Source of the DNA: Cephalotus follicularis
Taxonomy: Eukaryota > Streptophyta > Magnoliopsida > Oxalidales > Cephalotaceae
Reading direction: 5' to 3'
NCBI GenBank assembly: GCA_001972305.1
Contig: BDDD01000721.1
Location: 607,455 to 671,454 of the forward strand
DNA length: 64,000 bases
The notes beneath the pieces are model-generated. The model made no database searches and was not told where the DNA came from. It saw only the letters and a program-made list of their open reading frames with translations. The first letter of the stretch is position 1. Each line of letters opens with the position of its first letter. The position numbers and the translations under genes are program-made. Of the stretch, positions 42,977-55,633 are shown one piece after another.

Positions 42977-45536
42977 TGTGATTCTTGGCATGGATTGGTT
43001 GTCTGCTAGCTTTGCTCAGGTGGATTGTCATCAGAAAGTAGTGGTTTTCAGTCCTCCAGGACGACCACCTTTTCGGTTTCCTGGCACCTTAGAGCCATTG
43101 TTTGTTCCGATGATTTCGGCTTTGCATGCGGACAAATTGTTACGACAGGGATGCCAGGGGTTTCGGGCACATGTGCTCGATACAGACAGATGGCGGCCGG
43201 AACTGGAAGATATTCCAGTGGTTTGCGAGTTCGGAGATATTTTTCCTCGAGATTTGACGTTGTTACGGCCAGACAGAGAGATAGAATTTGTGATTGATTT
43301 GATACCAGGAACTGTATCGATTTCTCGAGCACCGTACCGAATGGCACCGATAGAATTGAAAATTTAAAGATACAGTTACAGAATCTTCTGGACAAAGGTT
43401 TCATAAGACCTAGTGCTTCACCCTGGGGAGCACCTGTTATTTTTGTCAGGAAGAAAGATGGATCGCTCCGTATGTGTATTGACTACCGACAGCTCAAAAA
43501 AGTTACAGTGAAGAATAAGTACCCTCTACTGCACATTGATGAGTAGTTCGATCAGCTTAGCGGAGCGACAGTGTTTTCTAAGCTCGACTTGAGATCAGAC
43601 TACCACCAGTTGAAAGTCAGACCAGAGGATATTCCGAAGACGGCTTTCAGATCGAGATATGGCCATTATGAGTTCTTAGTTATGCCTTTTGGTGTGACTA
43701 ATGCTCCCGCGGCTTTCATGGAACTGATGAACCGAGTGTTCAGACAGTATTTGGATCACTTCATTGTAGTGTTCATTGACGACCTCTTGGTCTATTCCAG
43801 GATCGATGAGGAGCATGCCCAGCACCTCTACATTGTATTTCAAACATTGAGGGATCATCGATTGTATGCCAAATTCGACAAGTGCGAGTTTTGGTTATGG
43901 GAGGTTGCTTTCTTGGGCATATTGTTTCTGGTGACGGTTTATCAGTGGATCCATCGAAAGTAGAGGCAGTGAAAGATTGGAAATGACCTACGAATGCTTC
44001 TGAAGTTCGCAGCTTCTTGGGTTTAGCAGGGTATTATCGTCGCTTTGTTAAGGGATTTTCCCGTATTGCTACACCATTGACCAGTTTGACACAGAAGAAC
44101 GCTGCCCTTGTGTGGTAGTGATTGTAGAGAGTGGCTACTGTTATTGATGAAAGATTTAAACCCAATTTCTCCCTATCTACGGATGGGTTATTGACATACA
44201 AGAACAGAGTTTGCATTTCAGCCGATAGCGAGTTGAAGGAAGAGCTTCTTTCTCAAGCTCACAAATCTCGTCTCTCTATTCATCCAGGGAGTACGAAGAT
44301 GTATCGTGACCTAAAACTTAGCTATTGGTGGATTGGCATGAAGAGAGAAATCGCGGAGTTTGTATCGAGATGCTTCACTTGTCGACAAGTAAAGACAGAG
44401 CACCAGAGACCGGCAGGCTTGTTTCAGCCTTTGCTCTTTCCTGAGTGGAAATGGGAGCACATTACCATGGATTTCGTGTCTGGTCCTTTGACTCATGATA
44501 GACATGATGGTATATGGGTTGTGGTCGATCGACTCACGAAGTCGGCCCGCTTTCTACCGATTCGGATGACTTATTCTAGAGAAAAGTTGTCCAGATTGTT
44601 CATGAAAGAGATTGTTAAAGCACATGGAGCTCCGTCAGCATTGTTTCGGATCGAGACTCTTGCTTCACTTCCGGGTTCTGGAGAAAGTTACAAGTAGCTA
44701 TGGGTACAGAATTGAGTTTCAGCACTGTTTTTCATCCCCAAAAATGGTTTGTCCGAAAGGACCATTCAGACATTGGAGAACATGCTTCAAGCATGCGTTC
44801 TCGACTTTGGAGGTAGTTGGAATGACTACTTACATTTAATTGAGTTCTTGTATAACAATAGTTATCATGAGAGCATACATATGGCTCCTTATAAAGCCCT
44901 ATATGGTGGGAAGTGCCGATCACCAGTTGTTGGAATCAGGTCGGTGAAAAGAGTATTTTGGAGACAGAGATTGTACAGATTACCGCAGAGAAAGTGAAAT
45001 TGATTAGAGATCGACTGATTGCTACATAGAGTAGACAGAAAAGCTATGCTGATGTTCATCGCAGAAGCTTGAAATTTAGTGTTGGTGACCATGTTTTCCT
45101 CAAAGTGCGCCCACTAAAGGAGTCATGAGATTCGGGAAGAAAGGAAAGCTTTCTCCTCATTTTATTGGACCTTTCGAGGAATTGGATTGGATTGGCCGAC
45201 TTGCTTACAGGCTTGCCTTGCCTCCAGTATTGTCGGGAGTGCATGATGTGTTCCATGTTTCTCAGTTGAGGAGATATGTTCGAGATCCTTCACACATCAT
45301 TGAGTATGGTCAGATTCAGCTGGAACCTGACTTATCATTTATCGAGACTCCTATACAGATTGTTGACCGATAGATCAGAGTTTTTAGGAACAAGACCATT
45401 TCCTTTGGTCAGTGTTCTATTGCAGTATCATGGATCAGTGGAGCGTACATGGGAGCTTAAGGACGATATGAGAGAGACATATCCTTTCCTATTTGATTGA
45501 TTGATTGACCGATGAATCTGGGGACCAGATTATTTT
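42977..45536 (+). pseudogene. Element E pol: protease end, RT, integrase, chromodomain; gag and RNase H missing
   Basis: It starts inside the protease (ILGMDWLSASFAQVDCHQ), with no gag upstream. RT has [55 protein letters not shown] and catalytic [11 protein letters not shown] frameshift near 43365, TAG at 43546 and a shift near 43915 break it. At about 44105-44130 the sequence goes from the RT thumb ([10 protein letters not shown]) directly to KPNFSLSTDGLLTYKNRVCI just before integrase. Element F has an RNase H of about 480 bp there. Integrase has [33 protein letters not shown] and VVVDRLTKSARFLPI. The chromodomain at 45370-45500 is frameshifted. Confidence 0.88.
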
Positions 45537-45549
45537 AAGGAGGGGAGAA
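45537..45549 (+). other. Element E polypurine tract
   Basis: AAGGAGGGGAGAA immediately precedes the TG of the 3' LTR. F has the same tract at 51319-51330 on the minus strand. Confidence 0.88.
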
Positions 45550-48152
45550 TGTGATGACCCGAATTCCCTTTTGTACTATTCATTTATACATTGTATCGTA
45601 TTGTATTGTACTGAATCATATTGAACTATATTAAATTGAGGTATTCCTATACCTATTGTGATTGTATTGGTTATATGCATGTATAGTCAGGATTCTGGAC
45701 TGAGTTTCGGAGAGTTGGTCGAATTGACTATATAAGTCAATTTCTCACTCTCATCTTCTCATTCTTCACTCTTTTCCTTCTCTGTATCTTTCTCCCTCTC
45801 TCTCTCTCTCTTGCTGACAGCCTCCCTCCATCTCCCTAGCAGCCGGATTGCATCTCCTTCAACAAGGATACCGATTGCAAGTTGTGGGTTGCCGATTGAA
45901 CAAGAAAGCAGCTGATTTTTGGGCGATTTCTACTGATCGATTGATTGGAAGCTCAACTTTTGAAGCTTCAGTGATAGGTAGGACTTCCTTACTTGATTGC
46001 CTTTTGCTTTATTGCATAATTGATTGAATGATTGATTGAATAGTGTGATTTTATTGCATTGAATTGAATGAATTGGGGTTTTTAGGGTTTTTAGCAAATC
46101 CTTGACCTAATTGTTAATAGAAAGATTGAAATGTTAAATTGAAGGTTGTAATTAGTTTTACTAACCATAAAGACTGATTTTTAACCCTTGGTTTCTTAAA
46201 GAATGGATTTTATTGGATTTTGGCTTGAAAATTGCTGGTTTTCTACAGAAAAATTGGCCATTCCCAGCAAAGACATCGATCCCCTTGCCCATGGACATTG
46301 ATGTCTTTCACTTTGGGATATAGCCTCCTTGATTTCGCAGCAAAGACATCGACGTCTTTGAAAGGCATCGACGTCTTTGAAAGGCGTCGACGTCTTTTAA
46401 TTGAGATGCCTTTCCCCAGAGAAGGCATCGATGCGAGACATCGATGCGCATTCCCAGGACATTTTCATTGAAACGCGTCGACGTCTTTGTCCAAGGACAT
46501 CAACGTCTTTGGCCAAATTGAGAAAGACATCGATGTCTTTGAAAGACATCGACGTCTTTCTACCGTTTTTAAAGGGATGCCCTGATACGCATCGATGTCT
46601 TTGGCCAAGGACATCGACGCCTTTCGGGCTGAGTGGAGTTTTTAATTGTTAAAACTGGTTTTTCAACCCTTTTCACATTACCGCTTGATCGGAGCCCCAC
46701 TTGAGGTATCCAAGCGTTTAAAACACAGTTTTCAAAGGTTTTTAAAGATCGAATTGATAGATTGATAGAGTGACAGCTTGAGCCATAGGTGCTGACTCAG
46801 TGACTTTCATTGACCAAATAGATGTTCATTCCTATTCCGTCGATTTGATTGTCACCGCCTAGCAGCTATTGATTGATTGATTGATTATTTGAGTCGTAAG
46901 TGTCATTGTGAGTCTAAGTCGGTAAAATGGACGCACGTTACCATCCCTCCATTAGGCACCACCATTTATTGACTTTGCTTAGACGTTGTATTGATACATT
47001 GATCGATTGCTTGAGTCATGAGTGTTGTTGTGAGTCTAAGTCGGTATGATGGACGCACGTTCCCATTTCTCCATTAGACACCACCAGTTATTGACTTTAC
47101 TTAACATTGTATTGAATCGATTGATTGATTGTATTGTATGGATCCTATAGAGCGACCTTGTGGTTTACGTCGGCATGTTAGGTTGACTTTGTCCACCTAT
47201 TCCGTCGATCGTTTCTTTTATTGCATTGTCTTGTTGACGAGCATGTGCTGACGAGCACGATTGATTGACGATTGACGCTCGCTAAGGGCCGTAGCTCCCT
47301 AACGGCATCAACAGCTCCCTCAGATGTAGCTCATCGAGATTGTATTGACCAAGCCATAGGCTGGAAGATCTATGAGTCCCAGACCCGATCAGTCTGAGAA
47401 CCGTAGATAGATCTCCCACCCTTTTTGAAGGACTACCTTCCGTGGGATTGATCACCGCTAACCGATTGACATTGTATTGACCCGGTCGCATGCTCAATAG
47501 GATATTGATTGATTGATTGATTGATTGGGTATTTCATACACCACCATTGAGTGTCTGCCATTGATTGATTGATTGTTATAGATCCTATCCGTATGCTCTG
47601 TTATGGGCCACTATCATACGGGTAGTATGATCGCCAATTGTACATATGCATTTGCCATGTCATGCATTGATATTGTACACCGCATATTGATATTGTATAG
47701 ATTGTCACCGATATTGCACATTGTACATGCATACATGTTGCATGAGGTTTCTGCTTAGCCAGTGTGGCTAACCCCATCCTTCGGGGTGGGGCTATGTTGT
47801 ACCTTGTGTGAGGCATAGGTAGGGTAGCAGGTCGTAGCGGACAGAAGGATTGAAGACTCGATTGATCGCATGACTGCTTGGGTACCGCGGAACTGGTTAT
47901 GAGATTGTAGTGAAAAGTTTGGAATGTATTGTATTGTAATACTGTAGTGAAGGATTGATAAGTGTATTGGAAAAGGATTTGTATTGTATTGCATCGTATG
48001 GATGGATTATTGATATTGTAACTTCCGCAAATGAGATACATTGCAAAGTTTTAAGTTTTTCCGAATTTTTATATTGCTAGTCCCGACCATTGTATCGTGT
48101 ATTGGATTGAGTGTAACGCCACGTGTCCGCCCTACGGGCGCGGGGTGTTACA
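45550..48152 (+). repeat. Element E 3' LTR
   Basis: This LTR is 2603 bp, TGTGATGACCCG to GGGGTGTTACA. TATATAAG at 45729-45736 inside GACTATATAAGTC is a likely TATA box, followed by a CT-rich leader. The word AAAGACATCGACGTCTTT and variants recur about a dozen times at 46268-46625. The 3' part resembles F's LTR. No 5-bp duplication matches across the element (AGAAT before E0, CGGAT after 48152). Confidence 0.88.
45729..45736 (+). promoter_or_regulatory. TATA box of the E LTR
   Basis: TATATAAG is set in the palindromic GACTATATAAGTC, about 180 bp into the LTR and upstream of a CT-rich stretch (45760-45840). F's LTRs keep the same GACTTATATAGTC on the opposite strand near 51118-51130 and 57865-57880, which supports function. 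Confidence 0.65.
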
Positions 48153-49186
48153 CGGATTCCCTGTCATGGATTGAAAGCTCGACCATCATCGATCAAAAGG
48201 TCATATCTTTCACCATGTATACATAACACACTTCTGTTACGTCCTACACATAGAAAACAAAGCGTTGTCGCCATCAGAGCTTCAACCAGATTTCCATTCA
48301 ACGTACCGAAGTTCTTGCGACTCCCAAAATAACTCCCAAAACTATTGATCAACACACAATTGCCAGAGAGCTGCCGTGACTCAGCGCAGAATTGCCCGGT
48401 CACGACCAACAGTGAGTTTGACTCACTGAGTAGACTCACCGGTTGTCCAACAATTCTGGTCACTTCATAAAAATGTCTCAAAACGATCGGCTCTACACGT
48501 CTCTACCTGAGACTAGCCGAGAATCGGCGGCTGTCGCCTCCCCGGAGTTCTGACCAAATCGCCATTGCTCCCGTCATGCCACCACTGGCCTCCACAACCT
48601 TCGGTCTACGCAATGTTGACCGAAACTCACAGGGAATCGGCGCCAAACGTGGCATCACAGCCGGCAGCAAGCCAAGGCGACTGAGTTGACTCAGCGCCTA
48701 GAATTCGGTCGATTCTGGCCAAATGACGCCTCAACCACCTTCAAAACTGGGAGAGCTGGTCTTCTAGACGAAGACAGGATCCATCCGTGACGATTCCGGT
48801 GGTGGCAGTAAATGGTAGAGGCACCGACACCGAAGGAGAAAAAGAAGAAAAGAGAAGAAGGAAGGAGGAGGAGGAAGTTACCGGTGATGGAGAAGCCTCA
48901 GGCATGCTCGCTGCCTCTTCCCAGTCGCCGGTCCGGCGTCTCTCTCTCTCTCTCGAGATCTCTACTTCTCTCCCGCCATCTCTCTCTGCTCAATCCTATC
49001 CCTCCGTCTCTCTATTTGACACGGGTGCACGCCCGTGTCTTCTTTTTCTATTATTTAAAAGTGCCTGGTGTTTTCTAGAAACATCAGGCACTTTCCCGTT
49101 TTAATAATAATAATAATAATAACACTATTAATGAACTCGCGCATTTGGCACGCCACATTAAAAAAAATGTGACACGGGATGTCACA
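48153..49186 (-). mobile_element. Inverted LTR fragment G
   Basis: On the minus strand it begins at 49186 with TGTGACATCCCGTGTCACAT, an LTR-like start. It contains a TTA microsatellite, a palindromic GCCTGATG...CACCAGGC arm and a GA-rich leader. It has no CA end, since E's LTR abuts it at 48153. It carries its own repeated word, TGACTCA and GAGTTGACTC (48372-48445, 48680-48695). The plus-strand open frames at 48787-49104 lie in the CT/GA-rich stretch and are not credible genes. Confidence 0.55.
49103..49123. repeat. TAA trinucleotide microsatellite
   Basis: About six to seven perfect TAA units lie inside LTR fragment G. Confidence 0.85.
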
Positions 49187-51318
49187 ATACTATTTATCAA
49201 TCCTTTCGATACAATTTACAATACAAGCTCTGTCAAAACAAAACGGTCATGCGGTCAAATCGAATCTACAATTCTTCCGTCAGCTGCTACTTGCTGCCAT
49301 ACCTGTACCACACAAGAATTCCACAAGGCTAAGCAGAACCCCTATGCAACATGTATGCATGTACAAGGCGCAATATCTATGACAGATTATACAATATCAA
49401 TGTGCTGTGTACAATATCAATGCATGATATGGCAAATGCATGCATACAATTGGCAATCTAACTATCCATATGACACTAGCCCATAACAGCGCATATGGAT
49501 AGGATCTATAATAATCAATCAATGGCAGACACTCAATCATGGTGTATAAAACACCCAATCAATCAATCATATCCTATAGAGCATGCGACCTTGGGTCAAT
49601 ACAATGTAAATCAGTGGCAATGATCAATCCCATGGAAGGTAGTCCTTCGAAAAAGGTGAGAGATCTATCTACTTGTCTCAGACTGATCAGGTCTGGTACT
49701 CATACATCTTCTAGCCTACGGCTGGGTCAATACACTATCGATGAGCTTCAACCATGGGGGAGCTACTACCGTCGGGGAGCTACGGCCCTCCAGGAGCATC
49801 AATTGTCAATCAATAACAGTACTACTCGTCAGCAGGTCAATACAATACAATAAATGAATCGATCGACGAAATAGGTAGACAAAGTCAACAACCTAACATG
49901 CCGATGCGAGTCATAAGGTCGCTCTATAGAATCCATACAATACAATCAATATGTCAATACAATGCCAATAAGTGGTGATGTCTAATGGAGAAATGGGAAT
50001 GTGGGTCCAACGTTCCGAACTTAGATTCATGACACTTATGGCTCAATCAATCAATAGCCGATAGACGGTGATAATCAAATTAAGGAGATAGGAAAGAACA
50101 TCTATCTAGTCAAAGAAAGTCACTAGGTCGTCGCCTATGGCTCAATCAGTCAATTTATCAATATGAATCGATGCAATCATTGAAAACAAGGGAAGACTGT
50201 TTTCAAACCCTTGAATACCTCAAGTGAGGCTCTGGTCAAGCGACAATGTAAAAAGAAGTTTAAAACAACTTTAAAACAGTAAATTTCTAAAACAGGGCGT
50301 TCAACGTTGATGCAATGGCTATAAGTGTCAACGCTTAACATTTACTTTCAATAACAGGCTGATGGGCGTCAACGCCTTTGGCCGAAGGCGTTGACGCACA
50401 TCGCGTTTTTAAAAACCAGTAGGTTTAGGCATTGTCGTCCTTGGGTCAAGGTGTTGACCCGTAAATAGAAATCGTCGACACTGAGATGGCTTATATGATT
50501 TACGTTGACTTCTTTCCTGGGAAAAGGAAATCCCAAGTCGTACGCGTCAACGCCAAAGATATGCGTTGACGCTAATGTCAGATAAAACCTCAGTAAATGA
50601 AGCCATATGTGCTGGGAAAAACTGGTTTTTCTGTAGAAAATGAAGCCGATCTCAGGTCAAAATCCAATTTAAATCAATTTTGTGAAAACCAAGGGTTGAA
50701 ATCACTCCTTTAAGGTTAGCAAAACTTGTTACAACCTTCAATTTACAGTTCCAATCTTCCTAGATCAGTTAGATCAAGGAATCAATTTAAAAACCCTTAT
50801 AACACAATTCAATCATTTAATTCAATCAATCAATCAATCCAACAATAGGCAATTCAAGTAAAGAAATCCTACCTAGAAACGGAGCTTCAACAGTTGAGCT
50901 AACAGTCAATTCTATGCTGGAGAACTTAAGGAACCCGCTACTATCTTGCTCAAGCGGCAAGCCAAAACTTGCAAATGCTTTTCTGCTAATGGAGGAGTAA
51001 CCCGGAGCTGCTGGGAAGAAGAGAGAGAGGCTGACCAACAAGATAGAGGAGGAAAAGGATAGAGAGAGAAGGAGAAATGGGAAAACGGGAGAAGTAAAGG
51101 AGAAATGGCTAAGGGTTGACTTATATAGTCAATCTAGGCATGTTTCTGAAACTCAGCCCAAAATACTCCGACTGTACATGCGTATTATCAATACTATAAG
51201 CAATAGGTATAAGAATTCCTCAATCCAATCATTTGTCAATATTCAATACAGTCTAATACAGTACAATATAATACATGAACAATGCTAAAAAGCACAAAAC
51301 AGAATTCGGGTCGTTACA
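49187..51318 (-). repeat. Element F 3' LTR, truncated at its outer end
   Basis: It begins (minus strand) at 51318 with TGTAACGACCCGAATT and matches 55844-58077. The outer 210 bases or so are lost at the junction with fragment G. The words here mostly read GTCAACG where the 5' LTR keeps GTCGACG, consistent with deamination of CpG. It lacks a stretch of about 40 bp present in the 5' LTR array near 57285-57330. Confidence 0.88.
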
Positions 51319-51330
51319 TTTCCCCTCCTT
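51319..51330 (-). other. Element F polypurine tract
   Basis: On the minus strand AAGGAGGGGAAA lies directly before the 3' LTR, matching E. Confidence 0.85.
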
Positions 51331-51362
51331 AAGACAATCTGGTCCCCAGATTCATCAGTCAA

Positions 51363-52900
51363 TCAATCAATCAAGCAAATAGAAAAAAAATATTTCTCTC
51401 TCATATCGTCCTCACGCTCCCAGGTGCGCTCCACTGAACCATGATTCTGCCATAGAACACTAGTCAAAGGAATGGTCTTGTTCCTCAATACCCTGATCTG
51501 TCTGTCAACAATCTGTATAGGAGTCTCAATAAAAGACAAGTCAGGTTCTAGCTGAATCTGACTGTACTCAATGATGTGTGAGGGATCTCTAACATATTTG
51601 CCGAACTGAGAAACATGGAACACCTCATGAACTCCCGACAAGGCTGGAGGCAAAGCAAGCCTATAAGCAAGTAAGCCAATCCGATCCAATACCTCGAAAG
51701 GTCCAATAAAACGGGGAGAAAACTTCCCTTTCTTCCCAAATCTCATGACTCCTTTAGTAGGTGACACTCAGAGGAAAACATGGTCACCAACACTGAACTC
51801 CAAGCCCCGACGATAAACATCAACATAACTTTTCTGTCAACTTTACGCTATAATCAATCGGTCTTTAATCAATTTCATTTTCTCTGAGGTAATCTGTACT
51901 ATCTCTGGTCCCAAAATGCTCCTCTCACCGACCTGATCCCAACAAACTGGCGATCGACACTTCCTACCATATAGGGACTCATAAGTAGCCATCTGTATGC
52001 TCTCGTGATAACTATTATTATATGAGAACTCAATCAAATGCAAGAAGTCATCCCAATTAGCTCCAAAGTAGAGAACGCATGCTTGAAGCATGTTCTCCAA
52101 TGTCTGAATGGTCCTTTCGGACAAACTGTCTGACCGGGGATGTAAATCAGTGCTGAAACTCAATTTTGTACCCATAGCTGCCTGTAACTTCCTCCAAAAC
52201 CCAGAAGTAAAGCAAGAGTCTCGATCCGAAACAATGCTAACAGGAGCTCCATGTGCTTTAACAATCTATCTTATGAACAATCTGGACAACTTTTCTCTAG
52301 AATAAGTCATCCGAATCGGTAGAAAATGGGCCAACTTCATAAGCTGATCGACCACGAACCATATAGCATCATGTCTGTCGCGTGTCATAGGTAGGCCGGA
52401 CACGAAATCCATGGTAAAGTGCTCTCATTTTCACTATGGAATGAGTGGAGGCTAAAGCAAACCTGCCGGTCTTTGGTATTCTACCTTGACTTGTTGACAA
52501 GTGAGGCACCTCGATACGAACTCTGCAATCTCTCTCTTCATGCAAATCTACCAATAGTTAAGTTTAAGGTCATGGTACATCTTCGTACTCCCCGGAAATA
52601 GAGAGACAAGATTTATGAGCTTGAGAAAGAAGCTCCTCCTTCAACGCACTATTGGCTGGAATGCAAATTCTATTCCTGTATCTCAATAACCCATCTGAAG
52701 ATAGAGAGAAATCGGGTTTCAAACCCCCATCAATAGCAACCGCCACTTTCTGCAATTCCATGTCCACCCTCTGAGCATCTCTGATCTAGTCAAACAATAA
52801 AGGTTGCACATGAATATGAGAAAGTGTCATACAAGAAAGCTTGCGACAACATTCGCCTTTCCTGGATGATATTCAATGTTACAATCATAATCATTAAGAA
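51363..52900 (-). pseudogene. Element F integrase and chromodomain
   Basis: Minus strand. LKPDFSLSSDGLLRYRNRIC leads into the zinc-binding region, which is split near 52570. The catalytic core is in pieces near 52440-52200. [20 protein letters not shown], with the core Glu, follows at 52115-52056. The tail FSPRFIGPFEVLDRIGLLAY and VHEVFHVSQFGKYVRDPSHI is open at 51767-51363 and ends in a chromodomain (VDRQIRVLRNKTIPLTSVLW, then RTWEREDDM). This chromodomain looks intact, unlike the frameshifted one in E. Confidence 0.88.
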
Positions 52901-52937
52901 GTTCAAACCACCTTCTTTGCCTAATGTTCAATTCCTT

Positions 52938-54040
52938 CTATGAAAAGAGATATCTCAAACTTTTATGATCTATGAAGACTGTAAACTTGGTCCCATAAAG
53001 GTAGTGGCACCATTTCCCAAGAGCGAAGACAATGACTGCCAACCCCAAGTCGTGCACTGGGTAGTTTTCTTCATGTGGTTTGATCTTTCTCAATGCATAT
53101 GGTATTACTTTGCCATATTGCATAAGGATGCAACCAAGACCTTTCCCAGAAGCATCGGTATACACTACAAAGTCTTCATTCCCATCTGGCAAGGCTAGGA
53201 TAGGAGCGAAAATCAATCTATCCTTTAACTCTTGAAAACTCCTTTCACAATCACTATCCCATACAAAAGCAGCATTCTCCTGTGTCAATCTAGTCAAAGG
53301 TGTAGCAATTCGGGAAAATCCCTCAACAAACTGACGATAATACCCTACTAAACCCAAGAAGCTACGGACTTCAGAAGCATTTGTTGGTTGTTTCCAATCT
53401 TTCACGGCTTCAACTGTTGACAGATCCACTGATAAACCGTCACCAGAAACAATATGCCCAAGAAAAGCAACCTCTGATAGCCAAAATTCGCACTTGTTGA
53501 ATTTGGCGTACAATCAATGGTCTCTTAATGTTTGCAATACAACGTAAAGGTGCTGGGCATGTTCCTCATTGGTCCTAGAATAGACTAAGAGGTCATCAAT
53601 GAAAACCACAATAAACTGATCTAAATACTATTTGAACACTCGGTTTATCAGGTCCATGAAAGCTGCAGGAGCATTAGTTATACCAAAAGGCATAACTAGA
53701 AACTCACAATGACCGTATCACCATCTGAAAGCAGTCTTCGGAATACCCTCCTATCTGACTTTCAGCTGGTGGTAGTCCGATCTCAAGTCGAGCTTAGAAA
53801 ACACTATCGCTCCTCTAAGCTGATTGAACAACTCATCCATATGCGATAGAGGGTACTTATTCTTCACTGTAACTTTATTGAGCTAACGATAGTCAATACC
53901 CATTCGGAGCGATCTATCTTTCTTCTTGACAAAAAGAATAGGTGCTCCCCAGGGTGAAGCACTAGGTCTTATGAAACCTTTGTCTAGAAGATTCTGCAAT
54001 TGTATCTTTAACTCTTTCTATTCTATCAGTGCCATTCGGT
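52938..54040 (-). pseudogene. Element F reverse transcriptase and RNase H
   Basis: Minus strand. RT is broken between 54040 and 53520. Near 53950-53900 it has the [12 protein letters not shown]-type segment, near 53720-53680 the [11 protein letters not shown] region, and near 53600-53575 the [10 protein letters not shown] region. From 53513 a 191-codon frame gives [40 protein letters not shown] and RNase H ([40 protein letters not shown]). This RNase H is exactly what element E lacks. Confidence 0.87.
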
Positions 54041-54349
54041 ACAATGCTCGAGAAATCGGTGCAGTTCCCGGTATCAAAAAAATTACAAATTCTATCTATT
54101 TGTCAGGCGGTAACGAAGTCAAATCCCGAGAAAAAACATCTTCGAATTCGCAAACCACTGGAATATCTTCCAGTTCTGGCCGCCATCTATCTGTATCGAG
54201 AACATGGGCCAGAAACCCCTGGCATCCCTATCTCAACAATCTGTTCGCATGCAAAGCCGAAATCATTGGAACAATCGATGGCTCTACGGTGCCAAGGAAT
54301 CGAAAAGGTAGTCGTCCTGAAGGACTAAAACCACCACTTTTCGATAACA

Positions 54350-54980
54350 ATCCTCCTAAGCAAAACTAGCAGACAACCAATCCAAGCCAAGAATCACATC
54401 TAGGCTATACATAGGGAGAATAATAAGATCGGCTAACAAGCTACGATCATCAATCTCCATAACACAATCTCTACACACTCGATCGGTAGTCGCTGACTCA
54501 CCGAGAGGTGTGGATACCTCCATCAAGAAAGGAAGGTATTTGGGTCTCAAACCAACATGGGAGACAAGATGCGATACAATGAATGAATGGGATGAACCCG
54601 GATCAATAAGAACCCGTGCTAGAAGATGAAAGAGTCAAATAATACCTCCAATCATTATATCTGACACTGCTACAATACTCGGTTCCATGGCACAAACTCT
54701 AGCTTGAACTGTCAGAGCAGAACTCATAGGCTGTTTCCCTCTGGACTGCGAAGGCCCACGAGAAGAAGGTGGTGCATTATCAATCAGTCTCTGTGGAAGC
54801 GGTGACCGATGTGTCTGATCCAATCCTCTAGAACGGGAACTCCGAGGACAATCTCTAGTAATGTGGTCGGAACCACCACAAACTAGGCAATGGCCCCAAA
54901 ACCACCTACAATTTTAAGAAGTATGGTTGGTCTTCTGACAATGCGTACGAGGAACCAAGGCACTCTAATTACCGGTCCCA
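54350..54980 (-). pseudogene. Element F protease and gag zinc knuckles
   Basis: Minus strand. A knuckle CLVCGGSDHITRDCP (CX2CX4HX4C) lies near 54880-54840, with a decayed first knuckle just upstream (HCQKTNH...C). A Ser/Arg/Pro-rich linker and the protease follow. The active-site stretch near 54610-54580 is damaged. SLDVILGLDWLSASFA ends it at about 54356. The capsid part of gag is not recognisable upstream. Confidence 0.8.
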
Positions 54981-55009
54981 GAAAATCTGAAGGGTGTACT
55001 CTGACTAGG

Positions 55010-55612
55010 TACTGAAGATCGGCTCCATGGTGCGCACTATGCTACACCAAAACATACAATTAGTTAACCAGTATTTCATTTCATTCACTAGATTCGCATA
55101 GGGTCTAGCCTACTAACCATCCATATCCGCACTGTTGCATATCGATCCATTCTATATCGATCCATAACGATAAGATCCATGTCCATTTATGATCCATATC
55201 CATTTACGGTTCATAACCGTTTACAATCCGTATCCGTTTAGCACTTCACTAGGAATCTAGAGGCTAATTATATGTGGTTGTTAGCCATCCCACCGGTTCA
55301 TTCATTCGGTCGGTCATTCAATCAATCGGTTCAATTACTATCCGCTCGATAACGGCCCATAACAATACGATACGATCGATAACGATTCAATCTATAACGA
55401 TACACTAGCCATCCATATTCTATCTCGATCAACCACTACTCGATACAGAAACTATTCATACAACAATGAGATGATCAGATACAATCTCTTTCAATTCCAA
55501 TATCAATCTCTTTTCCAATTAAACAATAGCATGAATAGGGAAGAACATATATCATGCAAATACATTTAGTCAATCTCAATCAACACTTTAATATACTTAG
55601 CTAGCAGGCCAA
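55010..55612 (-). other. Non-coding, repeat-like filler where element F gag should be
   Basis: About 600 bp between the primer-binding site and the zinc knuckles hold no gag motif in any frame. The stretch is made of short variants of GATCCATATC and CGATCCATAACG (55125-55240) and of TCGGTCATTCAATCAATCGG (55295-55330). E and A have a capsid domain or its deletion here, so this looks like replacement or extreme decay. Confidence 0.6.
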
Positions 55613-55618
55613 CCAAAG

Positions 55619-55630
55619 TCTCTGATACCA
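55619..55630 (-). other. Element F primer-binding site (tRNA-iMet)
   Basis: The reverse complement reads TGGTATCAGAGA, three bases inside the 5' LTR end at 55634. Confidence 0.88.
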
Positions 55631-55633
55631 TTC

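Noticed and set aside
48787-49104. Plus-strand frames of 88-105 codons rich in Glu/Lys then Ser
   Set aside because: They arise from a GA-rich stretch followed by a CT-rich stretch in LTR fragment G and have no recognisable content.
52965-54369. Plus-strand frames of 77-147 codons within element F
   Set aside because: They are reverse shadows of F's RNase H and RT on the minus strand.
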